Shown: in pieces, positions 34,657 to 42,315 of the stretch | Layout of the letters: every line of letters starts with the position of its first letter | Numbering within the stretch: position 1 is the stretch's first letter | Origin: Mycolicibacterium sp. CBMA 234 | Lineage (GTDB): Bacteria; Actinomycetota; Actinomycetes; Mycobacteriales; Mycobacteriaceae | DNA length: 64,000 nucleotides | Assembly (NCBI RefSeq): GCF_009729415.1 | Contig: NZ_MPKW01000027.1 | Coordinates: 62,001 to 126,000, forward strand | Direction: 5' to 3' | Program-made: the position numbers and the translations under genes | The notes under the pieces: generated by a model | What the model saw: only the letters and a program-made list of their open reading frames with translations | Databases searched by the model: none | What the model was told of the DNA's origin: nothing

Positions 34657-34672
34657 CCAACCAGTTGATTGG
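34657..34672. promoter_or_regulatory. Imperfect palindrome upstream of the TetR gene
   Basis: CCAACCAGTTGATTGG, an imperfect inverted repeat with half-sites CCAAcCA and TGaTTGG, ends 36 bases before the TetR ATG. It resembles the perfect AACCAACC/GGTTGGTT dyad before the ALDH gene at 10472. Autoregulation by the adjacent TetR is plausible. Confidence 0.38.
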
Positions 34673-34708
34673 TTCCGGGCGTGTCCCGGCTGCGTTAGGT
34701 GAGTAGTG

Positions 34709-35380
34709 ATGTCCACAGAGTCGTCGGCAAAGGAGTCGACAGCAGCGTCGTCAAACGGTTCGAACGGCTCGTCGCGCCGTGAAGAGCTGCTGGCAGTGGC
34801 CGCCAAGCTGTTCGCGGCCCGCGGGTACCACGGCACCCGTATGGACGACGTTGCCGACGCGGTCGGCCTCAACAAGGCGACGGTCTACCACTACTACGCC
34901 AGCAAGTCGCTGATCCTCTGGGACATCTACAAGTCGACCGCCGACTTCACCGTCGACGCCCTGCACGACGACCCGACCGCCTCGGCACGGGAGACGATCT
35001 TCAATTTCACCCGGCGGCTGCTGACCGGCATCGCCACCGACCTGGAATCCGCCGCGGTGTACTTCCAGGAGGGGCCGTACATCACCGAGTGGTTCACCGA
35101 GGAGCAGGTCGCCTACATCCGCAAGGCGGAAACCACCGTTTATGAGCATGTCCGCGACGTCATCGACCGCGGTATCGCCAGCGGCGAGTTCAACGAGTGC
35201 GATTCGCATGTGCTCGCGCTGGGCTACATCGGGATGACGCTGGGCGCCTACCGGTGGCTGCGGCCGCACGGCCGGCGCACGGCCTCCGAGATTGCCGTCG
35301 AGTTCAGCACCGCCCTGCTGCGGGGGCTGATCCGCGACGAAACCATCCGCACCGAGGATCCCCTCGGCGGCGGCGCATAA
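34709..35380 (+). CDS. TetR/AcrR family regulator, Rv0158-like
   Basis: 223 residues. A Ser/Ala-rich N-terminal tail (about 22 residues) precedes the HTH: REELLAVAAKLFAARGYHG, then DDVADAVGLNKATVYHYYASKSLIL. The C-terminal domain contains IFNFTRRLLTGIATDLESAAVYFQ, similar to TetR_C_33/KstR2-type regulators that bind acyl-CoA thioesters. ATG at 34709 follows AGGTGA; the GTG one codon earlier is less likely. It precedes an acyl-CoA dehydrogenase gene by 36 bases, so it probably controls fatty-acyl degradation and itself. Confidence 0.9.
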   Translation: MSTESSAKESTAASSNGSNGSSRREELLAVAAKLFAARGYHGTRMDDVADAVGLNKATVYHYYASKSLILWDIYKSTADFTVDALHDDPTASARETIFNFTRRLLTGIATDLESAAVYFQEGPYITEWFTEEQVAYIRKAETTVYEHVRDVIDRGIASGEFNECDSHVLALGYIGMTLGAYRWLRPHGRRTASEIAVEFSTALLRGLIRDETIRTEDPLGGGA

Positions 35381-35416
35381 AACCGACCAGCGCTATCGGA
35401 AGGTGGCTACGGCCCA

Positions 35417-37213
35417 ATGAAATCTCTGCTGCTGTCTCGCCGGGACCTGGACTTCCTGCTGTACGAGTGGCTCAAGGTTGACGAGCTGACGGCCCGCCCG
35501 AGGTTCGCCGACCATTCGCGGGAGACCTTTGACGGGGTGCTCGACCTCAGCGAGCAACTGGCCGAGCGCTACTTCGCGCCCCACAACAAGAAGAGCGACG
35601 CCAACGAACCCACCTTCAATGGGCAGACCGTGACGCTGGTCCCCGAGGTCAAAGAGGCCTGGGACGCCTTCGTTGCGGCCGACCTCATCGGCATGTCGAT
35701 GGAGGAGTCGGTCGGCGGAGCACAGCTGCCCGCGGTGGTGGCGCAGGCCGCGTTCGCGTGGATCGCCGCCGCCAATGTGTCGACATCCGGCTACCTGATG
35801 CTGACCATCGCCAACGCCAACCTGCTGACCAAGTTCGGGACCCCCGAGCAGATCGAGACCTTCGTCAAACCCATGATGGCGGGCCGCTTTTCGGGCACCA
35901 TGGCGCTCTCGGAAACCCAGGCCGGGTCGTCGCTGGCCGATGTTGCCACCCGCGCCGAACCGCGCGACGACGGTACCTACCGGCTGTTCGGTTCGAAGAT
36001 GTGGATTTCGGGCGCCGAGCATGAAATGACGGACAACATCGTCAACCTCGTGCTGGCCAAGCTGCCTGGCGGCCCCCCGGGGACCAAGGGCATCTCGCTG
36101 TTCGTCGTGCCCAAGTACCTGGTGAACGCCGACGGCTCCATCGGTGAGCGCAACGACGTCGCCATCGCCGGGCTGAACCACAAGATGGGCCAGCGTGGCG
36201 TGACCAACACCGTGCTGAATTTCGGTGATACGCAATTCAATCCGGGCGGTGAGAACGGTGCCGTCGGCTATCTGGTGGGTGAGCCGCACCGCGGCATCGT
36301 CTACATGTTCCAGATGATGAACGAGGCCCGGCTGGCGGTCGGCATGGGCGCGGTGTCGCTGGGCTACACCGGCTACCTCAAGTCCGTGCAGTACGCGCGG
36401 GAACGGCCGCAAGGCCGCCCGCTGGACGTCAAGGATCCGTCGACGCCCCAGGTGCCCATCGTCGAGCATCCCGACGTCCGGCGAATGCTGTTGGCGCAGA
36501 AGGCGTATGTCGAAGGCGGGCTGGCATTGGGCCTGTACTGCTCGCGGCTGGTGGACGTGCAGCACAGCGCGGCCTCGGACGCCGAGGCCGATGAGGCCGG
36601 CCTGCTGCTGGACATCCTGACCCCGATCGCTAAGAGCTGGCCGTCACAGTGGTGTCTGGAGGCCAACAACCTGGCCATCCAGGTGCACGGTGGCTACGGC
36701 TACACCCGCGAATACGACGTCGAGCAGCACTACCGGGACAACCGGCTGAACCCGATCCATGAGGGCACCAACGGAATTCAGAGCCTCGACCTGTTGGGCC
36801 GCAAGGTGACTCAGCGGGGCGGGGCCAGCCTGGCGGCGCTGGGCCAGGCCATCGGGAAGACCGTGGCGGCCGCTGGTGAGCTGGGCGGCGAAGGTGCTGA
36901 GTTGGCGGGCGCACTCGATGCGTCCTGGCAGCGGTTGGTTGCCGTCACGGCCGGAATGTTCGGCTCGGGCGACATTCCCGCGGTCATGGCCAACAGCCAC
37001 GTCTACCTCGAAGCGTTCGGACACGTCGTGGTGGCGTGGCTGTGGCTGGAGCAGTTCGTTGCGTCCGCGGGTAAGGCCGGCGATTTCTACGACGGCAAGC
37101 GGCAGGCGGCCCGGTACTTCTTCCGGTTCGAATTGCCCAAGACTGCACCGCAATTGGACCTGCTGGAGTCGCTGGACCGGACCACGTTGGAGATGCGGGA
37201 TGGCTGGTTCTAG
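35417..37213 (+). CDS. Acyl-CoA dehydrogenase with C-terminal extension (AidB/FadE5-like length)
   Basis: 598 residues, about 200 longer than canonical FadE2-type enzymes, with the acyl-CoA_dh N-, M- and C-domains plus an extra C-terminal domain from about residue 470 (RKVTQRGGASLAALGQAIG onward). Motifs: GTMALSETQAGSSLADVATR (FAD/acyl binding), KMWISGAEHEMTDNIVNLVL, and QVHGGYGYTREYDVEQHYRD with NPIHEGTNGIQSLDLLGRK, the usual C-terminal FAD-binding stretch. It probably oxidises longer acyl-CoAs. Co-directional with the TetR gene. The M. tuberculosis Rv0158 neighbourhood lacks this gene at this site. Confidence 0.92.
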   Translation: MKSLLLSRRDLDFLLYEWLKVDELTARPRFADHSRETFDGVLDLSEQLAERYFAPHNKKSDANEPTFNGQTVTLVPEVKEAWDAFVAADLIGMSMEESVGGAQLPAVVAQAAFAWIAAANVSTSGYLMLTIANANLLTKFGTPEQIETFVKPMMAGRFSGTMALSETQAGSSLADVATRAEPRDDGTYRLFGSKMWISGAEHEMTDNIVNLVLAKLPGGPPGTKGISLFVVPKYLVNADGSIGERNDVAIAGLNHKMGQRGVTNTVLNFGDTQFNPGGENGAVGYLVGEPHRGIVYMFQMMNEARLAVGMGAVSLGYTGYLKSVQYARERPQGRPLDVKDPSTPQVPIVEHPDVRRMLLAQKAYVEGGLALGLYCSRLVDVQHSAASDAEADEAGLLLDILTPIAKSWPSQWCLEANNLAIQVHGGYGYTREYDVEQHYRDNRLNPIHEGTNGIQSLDLLGRKVTQRGGASLAALGQAIGKTVAAAGELGGEGAELAGALDASWQRLVAVTAGMFGSGDIPAVMANSHVYLEAFGHVVVAWLWLEQFVASAGKAGDFYDGKRQAARYFFRFELPKTAPQLDLLESLDRTTLEMRDGWF

Positions 37214-37275
37214 GGTGGCTGAAGCGCGAATGCTGTTGGATGTCAACATGATTTGGCCTACGGTGTTGCGATAGA

Positions 37276-38577
37276 CTAGGCGTTTACCGCCCGTCGGGTA
37301 CCCAATTGCGCTGGCAGCGAGGCGAATCCGCGGAGGTTGACCAGGCCCCGCCGGTGCGGGGTTGCGGTCAGGTGCAGGTCCGGGAAAGCCTCGAAGAGTG
37401 CGCGCAGGGCGGTAGTGCCTTCGATCCGAGCCAGCGCGGCACCCAGGCAGGCGTGGACACCGGACCCGAAGGCCAGATGGTCGCGGGCGTTGCTGCGAGT
37501 GATGTCGAACCGAGTGGGTTCGGCGAACACCCGCGGATCGCGATTGGCACCGCCGAGAAACAGCGCGACGGTCTGGCCCCCGGCGATGTGCTCGCCGGCG
37601 ACCTCCACGTCAGAGCCTGGGGTTCGCGCAGTCATCTGCACCGGGCTGTCGATCCGCAGAATCTCCTCGACGGCGTTCGGCCACAGGTCCGGATCATCGC
37701 GCAGCCGGGCCAGTTGGTCGGGGTTCTGCAGTAGCAGCACAACGCCGTTGCCGATCAGGTTCACCGTGGTCTCGAAGCCGGCCCCGATCAAGAGTGCGGC
37801 GTTGGCGGTGAATTCCCTTGCGGTGAGTGTGTTGTCGGCGGCTAGCCGGGTGAACGGATTGTCGGCAGCCTCGCCCGCGCGGGCTCGGCGGAAGCGTTCT
37901 TGCAGTGTGCGATCGGCGCCGCGAAGGCCGTCGATAGCATCGCGGTAGGTGCGCCAGGGGATGCCGATGTCCAGTAGTGGAGACCCGCAATGCCCCCACT
38001 CCAGCAGATCCTGGTGACTGTCGGCCGGCAGGTCGAGGATCTCGGCAATGATCTCCATCGGCAGCCGCGCCGCGAAATCGGCGATCAGGTCGGGCCGGGA
38101 CGCGTCGGCAAGGCGATCGATGAGCGCGGCCGTTACCTCGGTGACTCGCGTGCCGAGACGGTCGATGGCGCGCGGCGTGAAGCTCTGCGACACCGACTGT
38201 CGATACCGCGTGTGGTCCGGAGGGTCGACGACGACCATCGCGGGCGGTTCGACCGGATTGGCCAGCCCCGGGTCGGTCCGCGCGATGACGGCCCGCAGCG
38301 GTGCCGGCAGCCCCAGTTGCGTGGGGTCGGTGATGCCGAACCGCCTGTCCCGCAGGATGTCTCGGCAGATGCCGTGATCGACCGTGGACCAGGCGAAGCG
38401 CTTGTGCAGCAGCGGGCCGTGGGCGCGGATCTCCTCCATGAAGGGGTATGGGTCGTCCCCGCGGCCGTGAGTGGCGAGCAATCCGGCCATCGGATCGCCG
38501 GCCCGCGCCGTCACCGCGAGAAACGCCCGGGGAATGCCGTGCAACGCCAGCCATCGGGACCACAGGCCTGTCCGCAT
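37276..38577 (-). CDS. Cytochrome P450
   Basis: 433 residues from the ATG at 38577. The haem-ligand loop FGSGVHACLGAALAR has Cys377, the I-helix oxygen-activation motif is LIGAGFETTVN, and the K-helix ExxR is in VEEILRIDSPVQM. PTRFDITRSNARDH precedes the haem loop as usual. A monooxygenase for a hydrophobic substrate, probably fed by a ferredoxin not in the window. The frame is open beyond the start, but upstream lies the divergent TetR gene and a 25-base operator-like palindrome (38616-38640). GGAAGG sits nine bases before the ATG. The role is unknown. Confidence 0.92.
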   Translation of the reverse strand: MRTGLWSRWLALHGIPRAFLAVTARAGDPMAGLLATHGRGDDPYPFMEEIRAHGPLLHKRFAWSTVDHGICRDILRDRRFGITDPTQLGLPAPLRAVIARTDPGLANPVEPPAMVVVDPPDHTRYRQSVSQSFTPRAIDRLGTRVTEVTAALIDRLADASRPDLIADFAARLPMEIIAEILDLPADSHQDLLEWGHCGSPLLDIGIPWRTYRDAIDGLRGADRTLQERFRRARAGEAADNPFTRLAADNTLTAREFTANAALLIGAGFETTVNLIGNGVVLLLQNPDQLARLRDDPDLWPNAVEEILRIDSPVQMTARTPGSDVEVAGEHIAGGQTVALFLGGANRDPRVFAEPTRFDITRSNARDHLAFGSGVHACLGAALARIEGTTALRALFEAFPDLHLTATPHRRGLVNLRGFASLPAQLGTRRAVNA

Positions 38578-38615
38578 CGCAAGCAACCTTCCGTGAAAGG
38601 CGGAGAGAGACAAGC

Positions 38616-38640
38616 GAGACATTGAGACGCTCATTGTCTC
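38616..38640. promoter_or_regulatory. 25-base palindromic operator between P450 and TetR genes
   Basis: GAGACATTGAG-ACG-CTCATTGTCTC: 11-base arms with one mismatch. A -10-like TATGAT (38648-38653) for the TetR gene lies just beyond it. It is located between the divergent start codons and is therefore the likely binding site of the TetR protein at 38696, controlling both genes. Confidence 0.6.
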
Positions 38641-38695
38641 TCTTGGATATGATTCACAGTACGACCGGAAATCCGGACGGGCAAGGAGAAATCGC

Positions 38696-39376
38696 ATGAC
38701 ATCCAGCCGAACGGAAGATTTCGTGCGTCGCCTCGCTGAACCTGACCCCACGGTGGCGGCTCTGGTGGAGCACCCGGACGACATCACCACGCGCATCCTG
38801 CGGGCCGCCATCGAGCAGGCGGAGCTGGTCGGCATGCGCCGGTCGACCATGGAGGACGTGGCACGACGCAGCGGGGTCGGCCGGGCCACTCTCTACCGGC
38901 GCTTCCCGACCAAGGCCGCACTCAACGACGCCATCGTGCTGTCTGAGGCCCGGCGATTCCTCGACGGCAGCGCCAGGGCGCGCGCCCAGGGGAAGACCTT
39001 CGAGGACCGCGTGGTCTACAGCACGGTGTTTACCGTCGCCTTCATGCGGGAACACGCCCTGCTGAAGAAACTGCTGCGCACCGAACCGGAGACGCTGCTA
39101 CCGAGCTTGACTGTCGATGCCGGTGCCATCATCGATTTCGCCACCGAGTACTCGGCCGCGTTGCTTCGCAGCGAGCTCTACGGCACCGCGCCGATCACCC
39201 CTGCCCAGGAACGTCACCTGCGCACCGTCGCAGAGCTGAACACCCGACTCACGCTGTCGTTCATCGTGACACCGCACACCGGCATTAAGCTCACCACCAT
39301 CGAAGAGACCCGGGCTTACGTTCGGGACTACCTTCTGCCGATGGCCACCGCCGCGATCGATTCGCCTGGGGCATAA
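38696..39376 (+). CDS. TetR family regulator, divergent from the P450 gene
   Basis: 226 residues. An unusually long N-terminal leader (about 30 residues, TSSRTEDFVRRLAEPDPTVA) precedes the HTH: TTRILRAAIEQAELVGMRR, then EDVARRSGVGRATLYRRFPTKAALNDA. The C-terminal domain is of the TetR_C_7/18 type and its ligand is unknown. ATG at 38696 follows AAGGAGA. It probably represses the P450 gene through the palindrome at 38616-38640. One base separates it from the convergent adhE1 stop. Confidence 0.9.
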   Translation: MTSSRTEDFVRRLAEPDPTVAALVEHPDDITTRILRAAIEQAELVGMRRSTMEDVARRSGVGRATLYRRFPTKAALNDAIVLSEARRFLDGSARARAQGKTFEDRVVYSTVFTVAFMREHALLKKLLRTEPETLLPSLTVDAGAIIDFATEYSAALLRSELYGTAPITPAQERHLRTVAELNTRLTLSFIVTPHTGIKLTTIEETRAYVRDYLLPMATAAIDSPGA

Positions 39377-39377
39377 G

Positions 39378-40466
39378 CTAAAACGCGATTATTTGCCGCA
39401 CTGCATGGCCCGAGGCCAGCGCATCCATGCCGGCGTTGATGTCGTCGAGGGCGATGGTGTCGGACACCAGCTTTTCGACCGGGAGCCGTCCCGATCGCCA
39501 GAGGTCGACGAAGCGGGGGATATCCCGCGACGGTACGGCCGACCCGAGATAGCTGCCGATCAGGGACCGACCCTCGGCTACTAAAGCCAACGGGGACACT
39601 GTGATTCGTGCATCGGGATGCGGTAGCCCGACGGTGATGGTCTTGCCGCCGGGCGCGGTCATGCCGATGGCGGTCTCCAGTGCGGCCGCGTGGCCGACAG
39701 CCTCGATCACCACGTCGGCCTTGATGTCAGCAGAGTCGGTGACGGCCTCGTGCGCACCGAGTTCGCGGGCCCGCTCGAGCTTGTCGGGCAACCTGTCCAC
39801 CGCGATGACGCGGACATCGTCATGTGCCAGCGCCGTGAGCATGGCGGCCATCCCGACACCACCCATGCCTACGATGGCCACCGTCTGGCCGGGTTTCGGC
39901 TGGCCGGCGTTGAGCACCGCACCGCCGCCGGTCAGCACCGCGCAGCCGAGCAACGACGCGACGACCGGCGGGACATCCAAGTCCACCGGCACCACCGACC
40001 GTCGGTCGACCACCGCATGTGTCGCGAATGCCGATACTCCGAGATGATGCAGAACCGTTGTGCCGCTTCGGGATAGCCGCGTTGAGCCGGTGAGCAGCGT
40101 GCCGGCGCCATTGGTCGCGCTGCCGGGGATGCAGGGGGCAAGGCCGTCGGTTGCGCAGGATCGGCATTCGCCGCAGCGCGGCAGAAAGGTCATGACGACG
40201 CGCTGCCCGACGGTCAAATCCGATGTGCCGCCGACCTGTTCGACGATGCCGGCGGCTTCGTGACCGAGCAGCATCGGCAGCGGGCGAACTCGGTTGCCGT
40301 CCACCACGGACAGATCGGAGTGGCACAGCCCGGCCGCTTCGATGCGTACCAGCACCTCGCCCTCGCCTGGGGCGTCGAGTTCCAGCTCGCTGACGGTGAG
40401 CGGCCGCGATTCAGCGTAGGGGCGAGGCCGCCCGATCTCTTCGAGCACGGCGCCGCGGATCAACAT
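39378..40466 (-). CDS. adhE1: Zinc-type alcohol dehydrogenase AdhE1
   Basis: 362 residues, MDR class with both zincs. Catalytic zinc ligands: Cys48 (GLCHSDL) and His69-Glu70 (LLGHEAAG). The structural zinc cluster is Cys98, Cys101, Cys104 and Cys112 (RCGECRSCATDGLAPC). The cofactor motif is VAIVGMGGVGMAAMLTA. Matches M. tuberculosis Rv0162c by order and class. The substrate is probably an alcohol or formaldehyde-thiol type adduct, not decided by sequence. Start at ATG 40464-40466 (MLIRGAV); 13 upstream codons are open but lack support. Divergent from the thioesterase gene, with only 26 bases between starts. Confidence 0.93.
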   Translation of the reverse strand: MLIRGAVLEEIGRPRPYAESRPLTVSELELDAPGEGEVLVRIEAAGLCHSDLSVVDGNRVRPLPMLLGHEAAGIVEQVGGTSDLTVGQRVVMTFLPRCGECRSCATDGLAPCIPGSATNGAGTLLTGSTRLSRSGTTVLHHLGVSAFATHAVVDRRSVVPVDLDVPPVVASLLGCAVLTGGGAVLNAGQPKPGQTVAIVGMGGVGMAAMLTALAHDDVRVIAVDRLPDKLERARELGAHEAVTDSADIKADVVIEAVGHAAALETAIGMTAPGGKTITVGLPHPDARITVSPLALVAEGRSLIGSYLGSAVPSRDIPRFVDLWRSGRLPVEKLVSDTIALDDINAGMDALASGHAVRQIIAF

Positions 40467-40492
40467 GTCACCAGCCTGACAGACTGGCCAGC

Positions 40493-40945
40493 ATGGAGCA
40501 GGCACTGACCGTCGCGGATTTTCCCGTGCACTGGCCCGTCCAGACCCGGTGGACCGACAACGACATGTTCGGTCACCTCAACAACGCGGTCTATTACGAG
40601 CTGTTCGACACCGCGATCAACGCGTGGATCAACACGACATGCGACGTCGACCCCGTGGCCGCACCGTGGCTCGGGGTGGTGGCCGAATCGGGCTGCCGAT
40701 ACTTCGCCGAGCTGAAGTTTCCGTCGCAGCTGGTCGTCGGGCTGGCGGTGACCCGGTTGGGCAACAGCAGCGTCACCTACCGGACGGCGTTGTGGGCGGA
40801 GGAAACCGAACCCGCCGCTCAGGCCGATACGCGGCTCGCCGCGGTCGGCAGCTGGGTCCATGTCTACGTCGACCGCGACACGCGCCGCCCGGTTCCTATC
40901 GCGGCACCCATCCGCGACCTGCTGGCCACGGCCGTCGTCGACTGA
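40493..40945 (+). CDS. Hotdog-fold acyl-CoA thioesterase (4HBT), Rv0163-like
   Basis: 150 residues, the usual 4-hydroxybenzoyl-CoA thioesterase size. TRWTDNDMFGHLNNAVYYEL contains the catalytic Asp-region motif (D-x-D-x-x-G-H-x-N) of the family. GVVAESGCRYFAELKFPSQLV and LAAVGSWVHVYVDRDTRRPV complete the fold. Likely hydrolyses an acyl-CoA. Divergent from adhE1 and upstream of the TB18.5-like gene, the same order as Rv0162c-Rv0164. Confidence 0.9.
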   Translation: MEQALTVADFPVHWPVQTRWTDNDMFGHLNNAVYYELFDTAINAWINTTCDVDPVAAPWLGVVAESGCRYFAELKFPSQLVVGLAVTRLGNSSVTYRTALWAEETEPAAQADTRLAAVGSWVHVYVDRDTRRPVPIAAPIRDLLATAVVD

Positions 40946-40997
40946 CCTGCGGGCGGCGTCGGCGGGCCGCAGATCGGCGCTCGATATGCTCTGGCCC

Positions 40998-41441
40998 ATG
41001 CCCATCGTGAGCAAGACCGTCGAGGTCGCCGCACCAGCAGCGCAGATTCTGGCGATCGTCGCCGACTTCGAGGCCTACCCGCAGTGGAACGAAGAGGTCA
41101 CCGGCTGCTGGATCCTGCATCGCTACGACGACGGTCGGCCCAGCCAGCTGCGCCTGGACACGAAGATCCAGGGCATGGACGGCTCCTACATCCAGGCTGT
41201 TTACTACCCGGGCGACGGCCAGATTCAGACCGTCATGCAGCAGGGCAACCTGTTTTCCAAGCAGGAGCAGCTGTTCTCGGTCGTCGACATGGGGACCACA
41301 GCACTGCTGACCGTTGACATGGACGTCGAGGTCGACATGCCGGGTATCCCGGCGATGATGGTCAAGAAGGTCGTGGGCGACGCACTCGACCACCTGGCCG
41401 GCAACCTGAAAAAGCGCGCCGAGCAGCTGGCTTCGGCCTAG
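40998..41441 (+). CDS. TB18.5: SRPBCC family protein, TB18.5 (Rv0164) orthologue
   Basis: 147 residues. MPIVSKTVEVAAPAAQILAI matches the start of the M. tuberculosis TB18.5 core, and QIQTVMQQGNLFSKQEQLFS is nearly identical to that protein. TVDMDVEVDMPG and a long terminal helix (LDHLAGNLKKRAEQLA) complete the START-like fold. TB18.5 is annotated longer in M. tuberculosis; here the ATG at 40998 is chosen because it begins the conserved core, though an ATG four codons earlier is possible. Function unknown, presumably ligand binding. Its stop shares bases with the mce1R stop (CTAG). Confidence 0.9.
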   Translation: MPIVSKTVEVAAPAAQILAIVADFEAYPQWNEEVTGCWILHRYDDGRPSQLRLDTKIQGMDGSYIQAVYYPGDGQIQTVMQQGNLFSKQEQLFSVVDMGTTALLTVDMDVEVDMPGIPAMMVKKVVGDALDHLAGNLKKRAEQLASA

Positions 41442-42127
41442 CCTGACGTCCACAAGCCGAGCTCATCCAGACGCCTGGTCAGGCGCTGGGCGGCGTCGTC
41501 GAACAGGCTTCTGGTGTGTGAGACGACCTCGTCGATGTCTTTGTCTCGCAGGGCCGCAACTACTTTGCGGTGCCCGGCCACCGCGCCGGCGCCCCAGTCC
41601 GGGTCGGCGGCATAGATGCGTGGCGGCAGGTACCGGGCTGCATGCAGCAGGAACCACGCCAGTTTGGTCCGGCCCGCGGCGCGGTTGAACACCTTGTGAA
41701 ACATGAATTCCGCCGCAGCAACCCTGTCGGTGTCGCGGGCCGCGACCGCGGCAGCCTGGTCGTCGATGATCCGAGCGAGTTCGTCGATCTCGGCGTCGGA
41801 GATTCGCCGCGCTGCAGAGGCGGCGATCTCGGTGGCGATGGTGGCCTGTAGCCAGAAGATGTCGGCGATGTCGTCGCGCGTGAACGCGGACACCACATAG
41901 CCGCGGTTGGGCTCGAGTTGCACCATGCCTTCGCCGCGCAGCGTCCGCAATGCTTCCCGGATCGGGGTGATGCTCACGCCCAACGCCGCGGCCGTCTCGT
42001 CGAGGCGGACATAGGTGCCCGGTAGCAGCGTCCCCGACATGATCGCGGTCCGCAGATGGGCCGCCACCTCGTCGGACAACTGTTCCCGCCGGCGCAGGCC
42101 GGGCCGCGTTGTCGCCGAGAGGTTCAC
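41438..42127 (-). CDS. mce1R: GntR-family repressor of mce1 (FadR subfamily)
   Basis: 229 residues. The winged helix (EQLSDEVAAHLRTAIMSGTL, then LDETAAALGVSITPIREALRTL) and the FCD ligand domain (DIADIFWLQATIATEIAASA, HKVFNRAAGRTKLAWFLLH) are clear. Mce1R represses the mce1 operon in M. tuberculosis and responds to fatty-acid status. The GTG start is preceded by AAGGA at good spacing. Divergent from fadD5 across a 188-base gap with several dyads. Convergent with TB18.5. Confidence 0.93.
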   Translation of the reverse strand: MNLSATTRPGLRRREQLSDEVAAHLRTAIMSGTLLPGTYVRLDETAAALGVSITPIREALRTLRGEGMVQLEPNRGYVVSAFTRDDIADIFWLQATIATEIAASAARRISDAEIDELARIIDDQAAAVAARDTDRVAAAEFMFHKVFNRAAGRTKLAWFLLHAARYLPPRIYAADPDWGAGAVAGHRKVVAALRDKDIDEVVSHTRSLFDDAAQRLTRRLDELGLWTSG

Positions 42128-42201
42128 GGGATTCCTTCTTCTGTGTGGGGCGCTGAGTAGGCCGATAGGGCCCAGCGATAGGGCCTAGGTGTTGTCCGGC
42201 A

Positions 42202-42232
42202 GTTGTCGCCGTCCTATTGTGACGGCGACAAC
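42202..42232. promoter_or_regulatory. Large perfect dyad in the mce1R-fadD5 gap
   Basis: GTTGTCGCCGTC-N7-GACGGCGACAAC with perfect 12-base arms. It lies four bases upstream of the A/T-rich palindrome at 42236-42251. It may be a second regulator site or part of a composite Mce1R operator; its arms differ completely from the A/T-rich one. Confidence 0.45.
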
Positions 42233-42235
42233 ACT

Positions 42236-42251
42236 ATATTTGATCAAATAT
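42236..42251. promoter_or_regulatory. Perfect A/T-rich palindrome, probable Mce1R operator
   Basis: ATATTTGATCAAATAT is a perfect 16-base palindrome, 64 bases before the fadD5 GTG and 108 bases before the mce1R GTG. Its centre TTGATCAA is the kind of symmetric core bound by FadR-type GntR proteins. Assignment to Mce1R rests on position. Confidence 0.55.
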
Positions 42252-42315
42252 CAGCATCGCTGGTCGCGATCCCTTGATTTCCACAGCGACGCTGATCGAG
42301 ACACAGGAGTAGACC

